DNA from: Candidatus Kuenenbacteria bacterium CG08_land_8_20_14_0_20_37_23
GTDB taxonomy: Bacteria; Patescibacteriota; Patescibacteriia; UBA2196; GWA2-42-15
DNA: 23,735 nucleotides
Direction: 5' to 3'
NCBI GenBank assembly: GCA_002778965.1
Contig: PEXX01000045.1
Span: 1-23,735, forward strand
Each line of letters starts with the position of its first letter. Position 1 is the stretch's first letter. Made by a program: the position numbers and the translations under genes. The notes beneath the pieces were generated by a model. It was not told where the DNA came from. It did not search any database and was given only the letters and a program-made list of their open reading frames with translations. This document shows, one piece after another, positions 16,894 through 23,729 of this stretch.

Positions 16894-17123
16894 GCCCTTG
16901 CTAAAAATATTTAATTATGGTAATATAGAAATAGTCGAAATTATTAAAGTTTTAGAATTTAATTTCAAAATAAGAAAAACAATAATTAGCGAATTAGTGG
17001 CAAAGAATTGGAAATTAAAATACCAAAGAAAAGATGATCCAGCAATTTATTCTCATGAACCGTTTAACAAATTTTTATTTAAACGAATCCTTTTTTGCAA
17101 AGGATATTACTACTCGTATTTTT

Positions 17124-17144
17124 GGCAGAAAAAATTTTTCTGCC
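17124..17144. repeat. 21-base near-perfect palindrome upstream of rny
   Basis: GGCAGAAAAA (17124-17133) and TTTTTCTGCC (17135-17144) are exact complements around one central base. With a T run inside the 3' arm it could act as a terminator in either direction, or as an operator or RNA hairpin in the rny leader. It ends 62 bases before the rny start. Confidence 0.6.
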
Positions 17145-17195
17145 GCTAGTTTGCTAGTGCTTGGGTAAAGGCCATTTTTCTTGTTTTTGATAGTC

Positions 17196-17200
17196 AAGGA
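17196..17200 (+). promoter_or_regulatory. Shine-Dalgarno sequence of rny
   Basis: AAGGA lies six bases before the ATG at 17207, the only well-placed ribosome binding site I see in the window. It fixes the rny start. Confidence 0.75.
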
Positions 17201-17206
17201 ACTCGT

Positions 17207-18721
17207 ATGGAAGTTTTTATATTTTTAATTGTGTTTGGTATTGGTATTGTTACCGGATACTATTTTCGTCGTACTTTGGCGAAAAGAGAGGCTGGAACAG
17301 CAGAAGCAAACGCAGATAAAATTTTGAATGAAGCAAAAGATAAATATCGGGAAACAATCATTGAAGCGAAAGATAAGGCTTTGGGGGTGATAGAGAAAGC
17401 GAAAAAACAAGAGGATGAGAGAAGGGAAGAGATAACTAATATTCAGAAAAGAATTGAAAAAAGGGAAAATTTATTTGATAAAAAAATATTGGAATTTGAA
17501 GACAGAAAGCAGGAATTGATTGTTAAAGAAAAGGGAGTTGATGACTTGCGCGCGGGACTTTTGAAAATAAAGGAAAAAGGAATGGAAAAATTAGAAAAGA
17601 TATCACGATTTAGCCAAGATCAAGCCAAAGAAGCTTTGTTGAATAATGTGGAATCATCTGTTAAAGAAGAGCTATACGCAAGAGTTAGAAAGTTGCAGAA
17701 AGAAAATACGGAAGAACTGGAAGAAAAATCAAAAGAAATATTGTCAAGAGTGATTGAACGTTGCGCGACCAATCATGCGGTTGACACAACTACAACGACA
17801 GTAATTTTGCGCGACGATGAAATGAAAGGGAGAATTATTGGCAAAGAGGGTCGCAATATTAAAGCAATTGAACAATTAACTGGTACTGAACTTATTATTG
17901 ATGAAACTCCTGGTACTATTTGGATCTCCGGTTTTAGTCCAATTAGAAGACAAGTCGCGCGCATTGCTTTGGAAAAACTTATGGCTGACGGAAGAATCCA
18001 TCCGGGCAGGATAGAGGAGGCTGTTGATGATGCTAAAAAAGAACTCGCTTTAGAGATAAAAAAAGCTGGAGAAGATGCAATGTATGCCGTTGGAATTGGC
18101 GGACTTGATCCAAAATTGGTGCAGATATTGGGTAGATTGAAATTCAGAACAAGTTATGGCCATAACGTATTACAACACTCGATTGAAGTTTCAATGCTTG
18201 CAGGCTTTTTAGCGGAAGAACTTGGAGCAGATGTTACAGTGGCAAAAAAGGGCGGACTTCTACATGATATTGGCAAAGCCGTTGACCATGAAATAAAAGG
18301 CGGTCATCCTGAAATTGGCTATGATATTATGAAGAAATTCAGTTTGCCGGAAGAGATTTCTAAAATTTCGTTGGAGCACCATATGGATCATCCGGAAACA
18401 CTTGAGGGAGTTATCGTCAAAACAGCTGATGCGATTTCAGGCGCTCGGCCCGGCGCTAGAAAAGATACTTATGAGCAGTATGTGCAAAGACTTGAAGATC
18501 TTGAAAATACAGCCAAAAATGTTGAAGGCGTTGAAAAGGTTTATGCCATCCAGGCCGGTAGAGAACTGCGAGTATTTGTAGCGCCGAAGATAGTTGATGA
18601 TTGGGGTTGCCAAAAAATGGCGCGCGAAATTGCAGGTAGAATTGAAGAGGAATTAAAATATCCGGGAGAAATTAAAGTTACTGTTATTAGGGAATCAAGG
18701 GTCGAGGAGTATGCGAGATGA
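17207..18721 (+). CDS. rny: Ribonuclease Y
   Basis: RNase Y is a membrane-tethered endoribonuclease that starts mRNA decay in many bacteria lacking RNase E. The 504-residue protein has an N-terminal membrane helix (about 2-19), then a long Lys/Glu-rich coiled coil (about 30-190). The KH domain has its GKEG loop at 212-215 within GRIIGKEGRNIKAIEQLTG. The HD domain has the metal-binding pair H353-D354 in LLHDIGK, and HHMDHP lies further on. A C-terminal RNase Y domain ends near EELKYPGEIKVTVIRESR. Length and domain order match the family. It has a good Shine-Dalgarno sequence, ends with TGA, and the stop overlaps a terminator-like hairpin. The divergent rpsO-pnp genes encode PNPase, a known partner of RNase Y in Bacillus subtilis. 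Confidence 0.98.
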   Translation: MEVFIFLIVFGIGIVTGYYFRRTLAKREAGTAEANADKILNEAKDKYRETIIEAKDKALGVIEKAKKQEDERREEITNIQKRIEKRENLFDKKILEFEDRKQELIVKEKGVDDLRAGLLKIKEKGMEKLEKISRFSQDQAKEALLNNVESSVKEELYARVRKLQKENTEELEEKSKEILSRVIERCATNHAVDTTTTTVILRDDEMKGRIIGKEGRNIKAIEQLTGTELIIDETPGTIWISGFSPIRRQVARIALEKLMADGRIHPGRIEEAVDDAKKELALEIKKAGEDAMYAVGIGGLDPKLVQILGRLKFRTSYGHNVLQHSIEVSMLAGFLAEELGADVTVAKKGGLLHDIGKAVDHEIKGGHPEIGYDIMKKFSLPEEISKISLEHHMDHPETLEGVIVKTADAISGARPGARKDTYEQYVQRLEDLENTAKNVEGVEKVYAIQAGRELRVFVAPKIVDDWGCQKMAREIAGRIEEELKYPGEIKVTVIRESRVEEYAR

Positions 18722-18754
18722 GTAAGATAATTAAATTACTCATACTGCTTTTTT
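18718..18754 (+). terminator. Candidate terminator overlapping the rny stop codon
   Basis: ATGAGTAA (18718-18725) pairs exactly with TTACTCAT (18736-18743) around a ten-base loop, and six T residues follow at 18749-18754. The 5' arm contains the TGA stop of rny. The stem is AT-rich and the T run starts five bases late, so termination may be partial. Confidence 0.45.
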
Positions 18755-18755
18755 A

Positions 18756-18784
18756 TTGCCAGCGCAGATGGGGAATGATATAAT
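18756..18784 (+). promoter_or_regulatory. Strong candidate hup promoter
   Basis: TTGCCA (18756-18761), a 17-base spacer and a perfect TATAAT (18779-18784) with TG one base upstream form a strong extended sigma70 promoter. Transcription would start near 18791, about 40 bases before the hup ATG. AAGG at 18811-18814 is 16 bases from the ATG, too far to be a normal binding site. Confidence 0.75.
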
Positions 18785-18830
18785 TTTAGTGGTTAATTAA
18801 TAAATTAATAAAGGTCATTTTTAGAAATAT

Positions 18831-19136
18831 ATGAATAAAATTGAGTTAATTGAAAAAATATCCAATAAGACGAATTTAGACAAAAAAGCAGTAGCTCAAA
18901 TACTTGAGAGTTTTGAAGATGTAGTTGTTGATGCTCTTGGAAAAGGGGAAGAGGTGACTTTGACTGGGTTTGGAACGTTTTTGGCGAAATTTAGGTCAGC
19001 TAGAGGCGGAGTGAATCCGCAAAATCCGAGCGTTAGGATTCAGATTCCCGCCGTTACTGTGCCGAAATTTAGAGCAGGTAAAACCTTGAAGGATGCGCTT
19101 AAGCAGATTCATATAGATAAAAAACCGGAAGTATAA
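18831..19136 (+). CDS. hup: HU/IHF family DNA-binding protein
   Basis: This is a 101-residue nucleoid protein that binds and bends DNA as a dimer. It shows the whole HU pattern: a helical N-terminus (MNKIELIEKISNKTNL), the GFGTF turn at about 46-50, the beta arm around RGGVNPQNPSVRIQIPAVTV with the tip proline used for DNA intercalation, and the KFRAGKTLKDAL C-terminal helix. It is slightly longer than the usual 90 residues because of a basic tail. HU and IHF subunits cannot be told apart reliably here; a single HU-type gene is the simplest reading. It has its own strong promoter, in keeping with an abundant protein. Confidence 0.96.
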   Translation: MNKIELIEKISNKTNLDKKAVAQILESFEDVVVDALGKGEEVTLTGFGTFLAKFRSARGGVNPQNPSVRIQIPAVTVPKFRAGKTLKDALKQIHIDKKPEV

Positions 19137-19490
19137 GATAGCGTGTCAAAAAAATCAGGTAAATATGCAAGTATTTTAAATATTTTAAAATAACATGCAA
19201 ATTTTTTGTTTAGCTATGCTAGACCAGTTGCGTAATAATTTTTTCTGCCGCAACTTAAAATTTTGGTTGCAAATTTTTTTACGAGCGAGTGAATCGATTG
19301 TATCTGGATATATTAGTCATATAAACCTCTACATTTTTTCGTTTCACCATGAAAAATTATTATGCAGATGGTCTTATCGTGGCCGTTTATTTTTTATTGG
19401 CAACAAAAAATTAATATAGTTTTTAAAATAATTTATTATAAACTTCAAAAATGTTTTTTAATATTTATATGATGGCATGCCACGACCCGA
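19137..19490. other. Gene-poor stretch between hup and the tRNA genes
   Basis: This 354-base stretch has no gene I can support. A 74-codon frame at 19195-19419 opens with ATG, but its composition is rich in Phe, Leu and Ile like random AT-rich DNA, and it crosses hairpins. The stretch holds a nine-base-pair hairpin made only of A and T (19172-19192) flanked by ATGCAA repeats, the competing arms at 19226-19280, and the 10-base palindrome TGGCATGCCA (19473-19482) just before tRNA-Arg. It shows none of the hallmarks of tmRNA, RNase P RNA or SRP RNA. Confidence 0.5.
19226..19280 (+). terminator. Terminator-like hairpin with a competing upstream arm after hup
   Basis: GCAAC (19250-19254) pairs with GTTGC (19266-19270), followed after three A residues by seven T residues (19274-19280), which looks like a hup terminator. 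An upstream AGTTGCG (19226-19232) can instead pair with CGCAACT (19249-19255), which would break the terminator stem. The competition resembles an attenuator, but chance repetition is possible. Confidence 0.4.
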
Positions 19491-19562
19491 GCCCTTGTAG
19501 TGAAATGGATATCACGCTTGGCTTCGGACCAAGAATTTCAGGTTCGAGTCCTGACTAGGGTA
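19491..19562 (+). tRNA. tRNA-Arg (anticodon UCG)
   Basis: The 72 bases fold into a full cloverleaf. The D stem is GTGA/TCAC, the anticodon stem CTTGG/CCAAG with loop CTTCGGA, and the T arm TCAGG/CCTGA with loop TTCGAGT. Anticodon TCG reads arginine CGA and perhaps other CGN codons. The acceptor GCCCTTG/CTAGGGT has a G-U first pair and a U-U mismatch at the sixth. The discriminator is A, and CCA is not encoded. Confidence 0.92.
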
Positions 19563-19670
19563 TTATCAATGACGACGTGGCTGGTTGTTATAGTATTTGA
19601 GGATTTGAATTTTTTTAGATAGAAATAGACTAAACTGGCATGAGGTTTGCTATTTTTTTATTTTTATTTT

Positions 19671-19743
19671 GCCTCGTTAGCTCAGTTGGTAGAGCAGCTC
19701 CCTCTTAAGGAGATGGTCGTGGGTTCGAATCCCTCACGAGGTA
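19671..19743 (+). tRNA. tRNA-Lys (anticodon CUU)
   Basis: The 73 bases fold into a cloverleaf: acceptor GCCTCGT/ACGAGGT with a G-U first pair, D stem GCTC/GAGC, anticodon loop CTCTTAA giving CTT for lysine AAG, and T loop TTCGAAT. One mismatch is present at the outer anticodon-stem pair and one U-U in the T stem. No CCA is encoded. Between the two tRNAs (19563-19670) only T-rich DNA and weak promoter-like boxes are seen. Confidence 0.95.
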
Positions 19744-19851
19744 AAATAAAGATAAAAAATAGTTCTATTTAAATAGGCTGCCCGGAGTTTAGATATAATT
19801 TTTGTCGCACAATTAATTAGTTTGTCTCTAAATGTCGTTTTGGCTGAAAAC

Positions 19852-20895
19852 TCATTTGATTATGCTAGGATCAACTGCATAAGCACGAGCGACATCTTTG
19901 CTAATCAGTTTTTGTTCAGCGAGCTGTTTTAAAGATTGATCCATTGAGATCATACCCTCATCTGATGAAGTTTGGATGATTGTTTTAATTTGCGGGATTT
20001 TGTTTTCCCGAATCAGGTTGGCTATGGCCGGAGTGTTAATCATTATTTCTCTCGCGGCAATGCGGCTGTCATTGTTTATGCCAGATATTAATTGCTGTGA
20101 AATAACACCAGCAAGAGAAAGCGAGAGTTGCATGCGAATCTGATCTTGCTGATATGGCGGGAAAATATCAATAATGCGATCGATTGTTTGCGCCGCGTTT
20201 TGCGTGTGCAGAGTAGCTAGTACTAAATGTCCCGTTTCGGCTAAAGTAATCGTAGTTGCTATTGTTTCCAGATCTCTCATCTCGCCGACCATAATAACGT
20301 TTGGATCTTGGCGCACAACATGCTTTAGGGCTTCGGGGAAAGAAAGAAAATCAAAGCCATATTGCCTTTGACGTATAATGCTTTTTTCCGAATTGAAAGT
20401 AAATTCAATAGGATCTTCCAATGTTACGATGTTACACGCTCTTTCTCTATTGATCAAATCAATAATAGCCGCGAGCGAAGTTGATTTTCCGCAGCCAGTC
20501 GGCCCGGTTAAAAGAATTAATCCTTGGTAAAGCCTAGCCAATGAATAAACGATATCTGGCATAGCGATTTTTTCCATATTGAGGATTTTGTTCTGAATAA
20601 TCCTGGCTACCAAGCCCGGCATGCCTTTTTCAAAATGCAGATTAACTCTAAAGCGGCTTACATTGTCTATTTCATAAGCAAGATCAAGCTCTCTCTTTTT
20701 TATATATTTTTCTTTTTGGCTGGAGCTTAAAATTGACAGCACAAGCGTTTCAGCTTTAGTTTTTGTGAGAATATCCATTTTTTGCAATTCTACGAGTTTG
20801 CCGTGCACTCGCACAATCGGCGGTTTGCCGACCGCTAAATGAATGTCTGATGCGTTTTTTTCCACGCCTGCGGTAAAAATTTGATTAATCGTCAT
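19852..20895 (-). CDS. pilT: Type IV pilus retraction ATPase PilT
   Basis: PilT is a hexameric cytoplasmic ATPase that retracts type IV pili, driving twitching motility and DNA uptake. The 347-residue length is normal. The N-terminal PAS-like part has NASDIHLAVGKPPIVRVHG. Walker A is GPTGCGKST (131-139), with Cys where PilT proteins usually have Ser. The Asp box is TLEDPIEF, with E160 and D161. Walker B is IMVGEMRD (201-208), and the His box around H223 and H230 reads HLVLATLHTQNAAQTIDRI. The later AIANLIRENKIPQI resembles the AIRNLIREGK signature that separates PilT from PilB. No other pilus gene is in the window. It starts at ATG 20895 after a leader of about 108 bases from its own promoter. 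Downstream, AAATA/TATTT (19757-19770) followed by T residues on the - strand may be a weak terminator. Confidence 0.96.
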   Translation of the reverse strand: MTINQIFTAGVEKNASDIHLAVGKPPIVRVHGKLVELQKMDILTKTKAETLVLSILSSSQKEKYIKKRELDLAYEIDNVSRFRVNLHFEKGMPGLVARIIQNKILNMEKIAMPDIVYSLARLYQGLILLTGPTGCGKSTSLAAIIDLINRERACNIVTLEDPIEFTFNSEKSIIRQRQYGFDFLSFPEALKHVVRQDPNVIMVGEMRDLETIATTITLAETGHLVLATLHTQNAAQTIDRIIDIFPPYQQDQIRMQLSLSLAGVISQQLISGINNDSRIAAREIMINTPAIANLIRENKIPQIKTIIQTSSDEGMISMDQSLKQLAEQKLISKDVARAYAVDPSIIK

Positions 20896-21009
20896 AGATG
20901 AGTTTGAAAATTATAAAGTTGTAAAGTTGTCAGTTGAAAATCCGTTTTTAACTGCGAAGATATTAGTCATTATACGAACAAGCAGTCAGCGATATTGCTT
21001 CTTATTTTT

Positions 21010-21038
21010 ATTATAGCAAAATAATTGACTTATGCCAA
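21010..21038 (-). promoter_or_regulatory. Strong candidate pilT promoter
   Basis: On the - strand TTGGCA (21038-21033), a 17-base spacer and a perfect TATAAT (21015-21010), with TG one base before it, form an extended promoter. It overlaps the rpsT promoter on the other strand. The leader to the pilT ATG is about 108 bases and contains the tandem ACAACTTT pair. Confidence 0.7.
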
Positions 21039-21053
21039 AATAAATGTTAACAT
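21025..21053 (+). promoter_or_regulatory. Candidate rpsT promoter
   Basis: TTGACT (21025-21030), a 17-base spacer and TAACAT (21048-21053) with TG one base upstream make a good extended promoter. Transcription would start near 21060, about 47 bases before the rpsT ATG. It shares 14 bases with the divergent pilT promoter. Confidence 0.65.
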
Positions 21054-21106
21054 ATATTTAATCATTGCTGTTGTTATACTATTTTATCATTTTATTTTTA
21101 ATCTAT

Positions 21107-21370
21107 ATGCCACAATTGAAATCATCCGCAAAACGTTTGCGACAGTCTAAAAAACACGCCGCGCGCAACAAAAAAGTTAAAGATGGGTTGGGTTATCTTT
21201 TCTATCAGTTTAAAAAATCAATCGGAGAAAATGACAAGCAGAAGTCGTCAGAACTATCTAGAAAACTTATTAAGGCTATTGACAAAGCCGCTCGCAAAGG
21301 AGTTTTGAAGAAAAACAACGCGGCCAGGAAGAAGTCCCGCTTGATGAAAAAACTGAATAAACTCAAATAG
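21107..21370 (+). CDS. rpsT: Small ribosomal subunit protein bS20
   Basis: S20 is an early-assembling protein at the base of the 30S subunit that binds 16S rRNA. The 87-residue, strongly basic product matches the family from its start, MPQLKSSAKRLRQSKKHAAR, through NKKVKDGLGYL to the typical KAIDKAARKGVLKKNNAARK near the end. I chose the ATG at 21107; an upstream in-frame start at 21065 would add a hydrophobic 14-residue stretch that is not part of S20 and lies in the leader. holA is convergent downstream and the two share a bidirectional terminator. The rpsT-holA neighbourhood is also known in Firmicutes. Confidence 0.97.
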   Translation: MPQLKSSAKRLRQSKKHAARNKKVKDGLGYLFYQFKKSIGENDKQKSSELSRKLIKAIDKAARKGVLKKNNAARKKSRLMKKLNKLK

Positions 21371-21397
21371 TTATTTGCAGTCCGAAAATATTAACGT

Positions 21398-21432
21398 AAA
21401 AACTACTCTGGCGCAATGCCAAAGTAGTTTTA
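21398..21432. terminator. Bidirectional terminator between rpsT and holA
   Basis: AAAACTACT (21399-21407) pairs with AGTAGTTTT (21423-21431), and after one mismatch TGGC (21409-21412) pairs with GCCA (21418-21421) around loop GCAAT. The arms carry A and T runs on their outer ends, so the hairpin is followed by T residues in both directions. It serves both convergent genes. Confidence 0.85.
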
Positions 21433-21461
21433 AAATAGAATTAATAATTATTGAAATCAGT

Positions 21462-22415
21462 TTATATTTTTACAACCATGTTTTCTATTATTGCTTTTTT
21501 ATTTAGGTCGCTACTTTTTAATAATAGATCGGTTGCCAATAATTTTTCGTAGATTTTTTTTAATTTTTCCATGTTGTAGAGCCTGACTTGCGGCATAGCT
21601 TTTTGCACGACAAATGGATGAAATCCGAGTTTTTTGGCTATTTGCTGATTGTCCGCCAATCCGTTGAGCAGAGCTGTTTTGACACGAACAATAATACGAA
21701 ATTGACGGACAATCATTGACAACAAATACATTTCATTCATGCCAGCTTCTAAATTATCGTCAATTGATCTTAGAGCTAATTTTTTATCTTGTTTGGCAAT
21801 GGCGTCCGTAAGATTGAATATATTGTCAGCGATTTTTGCGAGAGGACTCTCTTCTATTTCTTTTTTTCCAATTTCTTCGTCTTTTTTTTGGGCGATCAAT
21901 TTGTCTATTTCACTGGCGAGCGCCCACAAATTGCCATCTGATTTACTGGCCAAATAATCGGCGTTTTGTCCATTTATTTTTCCTCCTTTTTCAGATACTC
22001 TTTTTGTAATCCAGTTTATTAGGTTGTTGTTTTCCAGTTTTTTAAACTCCTCTTTAAATTTAGACGCGTTTAAATATTTGAAAAGGGCGGTTCTTTTATC
22101 CGGTTCAGCCTCAAAAAAAATGATGATATTTTCATCTCCGGACTTGTCTGGTTTTTTGCTTTTTAAAAATTCAAGCAGGTCGCCGTGCACTGCTTTTTTT
22201 GCCAAAAAAATATTACGGATGACGATCATTCTTCTTTTTGATAAAAATGACTGGGTGGAAACGGCTTTGTTGAAATCATTGATATTTATTTTTTCGCCGT
22301 CAAGCTCAATCAAATTCAAACCAGATTTATCTATTTCGCGGATAAATTTGTTTTTTAGTTCTCTTAATTTTTCTTTGGAACGGAACGTGTCTTGCCCGTA
22401 AAGGAAGATGATCAT
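21462..22415 (-). CDS. holA: DNA polymerase III subunit delta
   Basis: Delta is the wrench of the clamp loader that opens the sliding clamp. The 317-residue protein has the family's N-terminal pattern MIIFLYGQDTFRSKEKL and the RRMIVIRNIFL segment. Typical later elements are LINWITKRVSEKGGKI, ADYLASKSDGNLWALASEID, a segment near ADNIFNLTDAIAKQD, and a C-terminal helical part with MYLLSMIVRQFRIIVRVK and LGFHPFVVQKA. As in other delta subunits the N-terminal AAA+-like domain lacks a working Walker A lysine. It begins eight bases after the stop codon of the upstream DUF4143 ATPase gene on the same strand, so the two may be cotranscribed; no separate promoter was found. Confidence 0.93.
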   Translation of the reverse strand: MIIFLYGQDTFRSKEKLRELKNKFIREIDKSGLNLIELDGEKININDFNKAVSTQSFLSKRRMIVIRNIFLAKKAVHGDLLEFLKSKKPDKSGDENIIIFFEAEPDKRTALFKYLNASKFKEEFKKLENNNLINWITKRVSEKGGKINGQNADYLASKSDGNLWALASEIDKLIAQKKDEEIGKKEIEESPLAKIADNIFNLTDAIAKQDKKLALRSIDDNLEAGMNEMYLLSMIVRQFRIIVRVKTALLNGLADNQQIAKKLGFHPFVVQKAMPQVRLYNMEKLKKIYEKLLATDLLLKSSDLNKKAIIENMVVKI

Positions 22416-22423
22416 AAAAAAAA

Positions 22424-23692
22424 TTAAACTAACAATCCAAAAACATAAGCTGGCAAAAAATATGCATCAATCTGGCCGACTTTTATTTGACCAAAATAAG
22501 TATCTGTCACAGTTATATGAAATTTTGGCTTATATTTATTAATAAAATTAATTACCCCAGCGCTGATTCTTGGTTTCTCAAATTTTCTATATTTTACTTC
22601 TAACGAAATTATTTCGTTGTCTTGATTTAATATAAAATCAACTTCATTTTTATTATAATCCTGCCAATAATTTATCCTAAAATCATTTTTATAAAAACTA
22701 TACCTCTTGAGTTGGTTAAAAATGAAATTTTCCACCAAACAACCAATTTGAGTTTTTTCTAAAGGCAAGTTTCTTATTTTAATTAATTCGTTTCTCATGC
22801 CCAGATCATCAAAATAAACCTTGGGCGCCTTTTTATATTCATTGCCGAAACTGGATTTGGGATAAATAAACTCTATGAAAAATAATCCTTCCAAAATTGA
22901 TGCCAAGTTACGGATGGTTTTAATATTAAGCTGCATTTCCGAAGCCAAATTTTCGAAAGAAACAATCTGACCGATTCTATAACTTAAAATCTCCAACAAT
23001 TTCTTGGCTGAAAAAAGATGATCGGCTTTAACAATATTTTGCAAATCTTTTTCCAATACAGTTTGAATGATTGATTTCAATTTCTCCCATTTTTGTTGAG
23101 TTGAAAGTTCCCCCAGTTCCGGATAACCACCTTCCAACAAATAACTGTTCAATTTATTTTTCAATTCAGTTCCTTTAAAAAAAATATTTTGCTTTAACTC
23201 TGTTATATTTAATTTACTCAAATCTGCCAAAAAATCAAATTTTTCCAAATTATATTTTTCAATAAAACTCAAAGAAAACAAATTAAAAATAATTGACTGA
23301 CCGACTAAGCTTTCCGCTATTTTATCTTGGATTTTAAATGAAGAGGAGCCAGTTAAAAATATTTTGGGCATTTTCTCTTTGCCTTGATCATATTTAAGTT
23401 TTAAATAGTCAGTTAATTCCGGCGCTTTTTGAAATTCATCAAAAACATATATTTTATCTTTATCGTTTATATGAGTCAAAAAACTTTTGGGATTACTAAT
23501 AAACAATCCTCTCACTTCCAAATCCTCAAAATTAAAATATTCAATCTGCCGGCTGGTAATTTTAGGTAAAATGTCCCTGACCAAAAACGTCTTGCCAACC
23601 TGTCTCGGCCCAATAATCACCATAATTTCCGGCCTATCTAACCATTTTTTAATCTGCTCAACCAATGTTCTTTTATAAATTTCACTACTCAT
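22424..23692 (-). CDS. AAA-type ATPase with DUF4143 and nuclease-like C-terminus
   Basis: The 422-residue protein (from ATG 23692) belongs to the widespread prokaryotic ATPase group with an N-terminal AAA domain (PF13173-like) and a DUF4143 domain. Walker A is GPRQVGKT (28-35), Walker B IYVFDEF (81-87, with D85 and E86) and a sensor-1-like LTGSSS lies at 113-118. A winged-helix-like middle (about 225-275) and DUF4143 follow. The C-terminus has NEVDF (349-353) and SLEVKYR (363-369), the E/D and ExK pattern of PD-(D/E)XK nucleases. The cellular role of the family is not known; a mobile or toxin-like role has been suggested but is not shown here. An in-frame ATG at 23725 would add 11 residues, but it overlaps a perfect -10 box, so 23692 is preferred. 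The gene is complete. Confidence 0.88.
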   Translation of the reverse strand: MSSEIYKRTLVEQIKKWLDRPEIMVIIGPRQVGKTFLVRDILPKITSRQIEYFNFEDLEVRGLFISNPKSFLTHINDKDKIYVFDEFQKAPELTDYLKLKYDQGKEKMPKIFLTGSSSFKIQDKIAESLVGQSIIFNLFSLSFIEKYNLEKFDFLADLSKLNITELKQNIFFKGTELKNKLNSYLLEGGYPELGELSTQQKWEKLKSIIQTVLEKDLQNIVKADHLFSAKKLLEILSYRIGQIVSFENLASEMQLNIKTIRNLASILEGLFFIEFIYPKSSFGNEYKKAPKVYFDDLGMRNELIKIRNLPLEKTQIGCLVENFIFNQLKRYSFYKNDFRINYWQDYNKNEVDFILNQDNEIISLEVKYRKFEKPRISAGVINFINKYKPKFHITVTDTYFGQIKVGQIDAYFLPAYVFGLLV

Positions 23693-23723
23693 AGGGATGA
23701 ATTTAATAATAATTTCTACCTTC

Positions 23724-23729
23724 ATTATA
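23724..23729 (-). promoter_or_regulatory. Likely -10 box of the ATPase gene
   Basis: On the - strand a perfect TATAAT with TG one base upstream gives an extended -10 box. The -35 box would lie beyond the window end. Transcription would start near 23717, downstream of the ATG at 23725, which supports the start at 23692 with a leader of about 25 bases. Confidence 0.45.

Larger units (their letters stand above)
16894..17206. other. Divergent intergenic region between rpsO and rny
   Basis: An open frame of 83 codons runs on the + strand (16898-17149), but it begins at a TTG, has no in-frame ATG and overlaps palindromes at its end. I recognise no family in it. It may be a decayed gene or chance. 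A hairpin ATCCTTT/AAAGGAT (17087-17105) and a long palindrome (17124-17144) follow, then a short repeat of GCTAGT. No clear rny promoter is visible. Confidence 0.4.

Noticed and set aside
19195..19419. A 74-codon frame with an ATG after hup
   Set aside because: It has a random-like composition, no recognised motif, and crosses a terminator-like hairpin.
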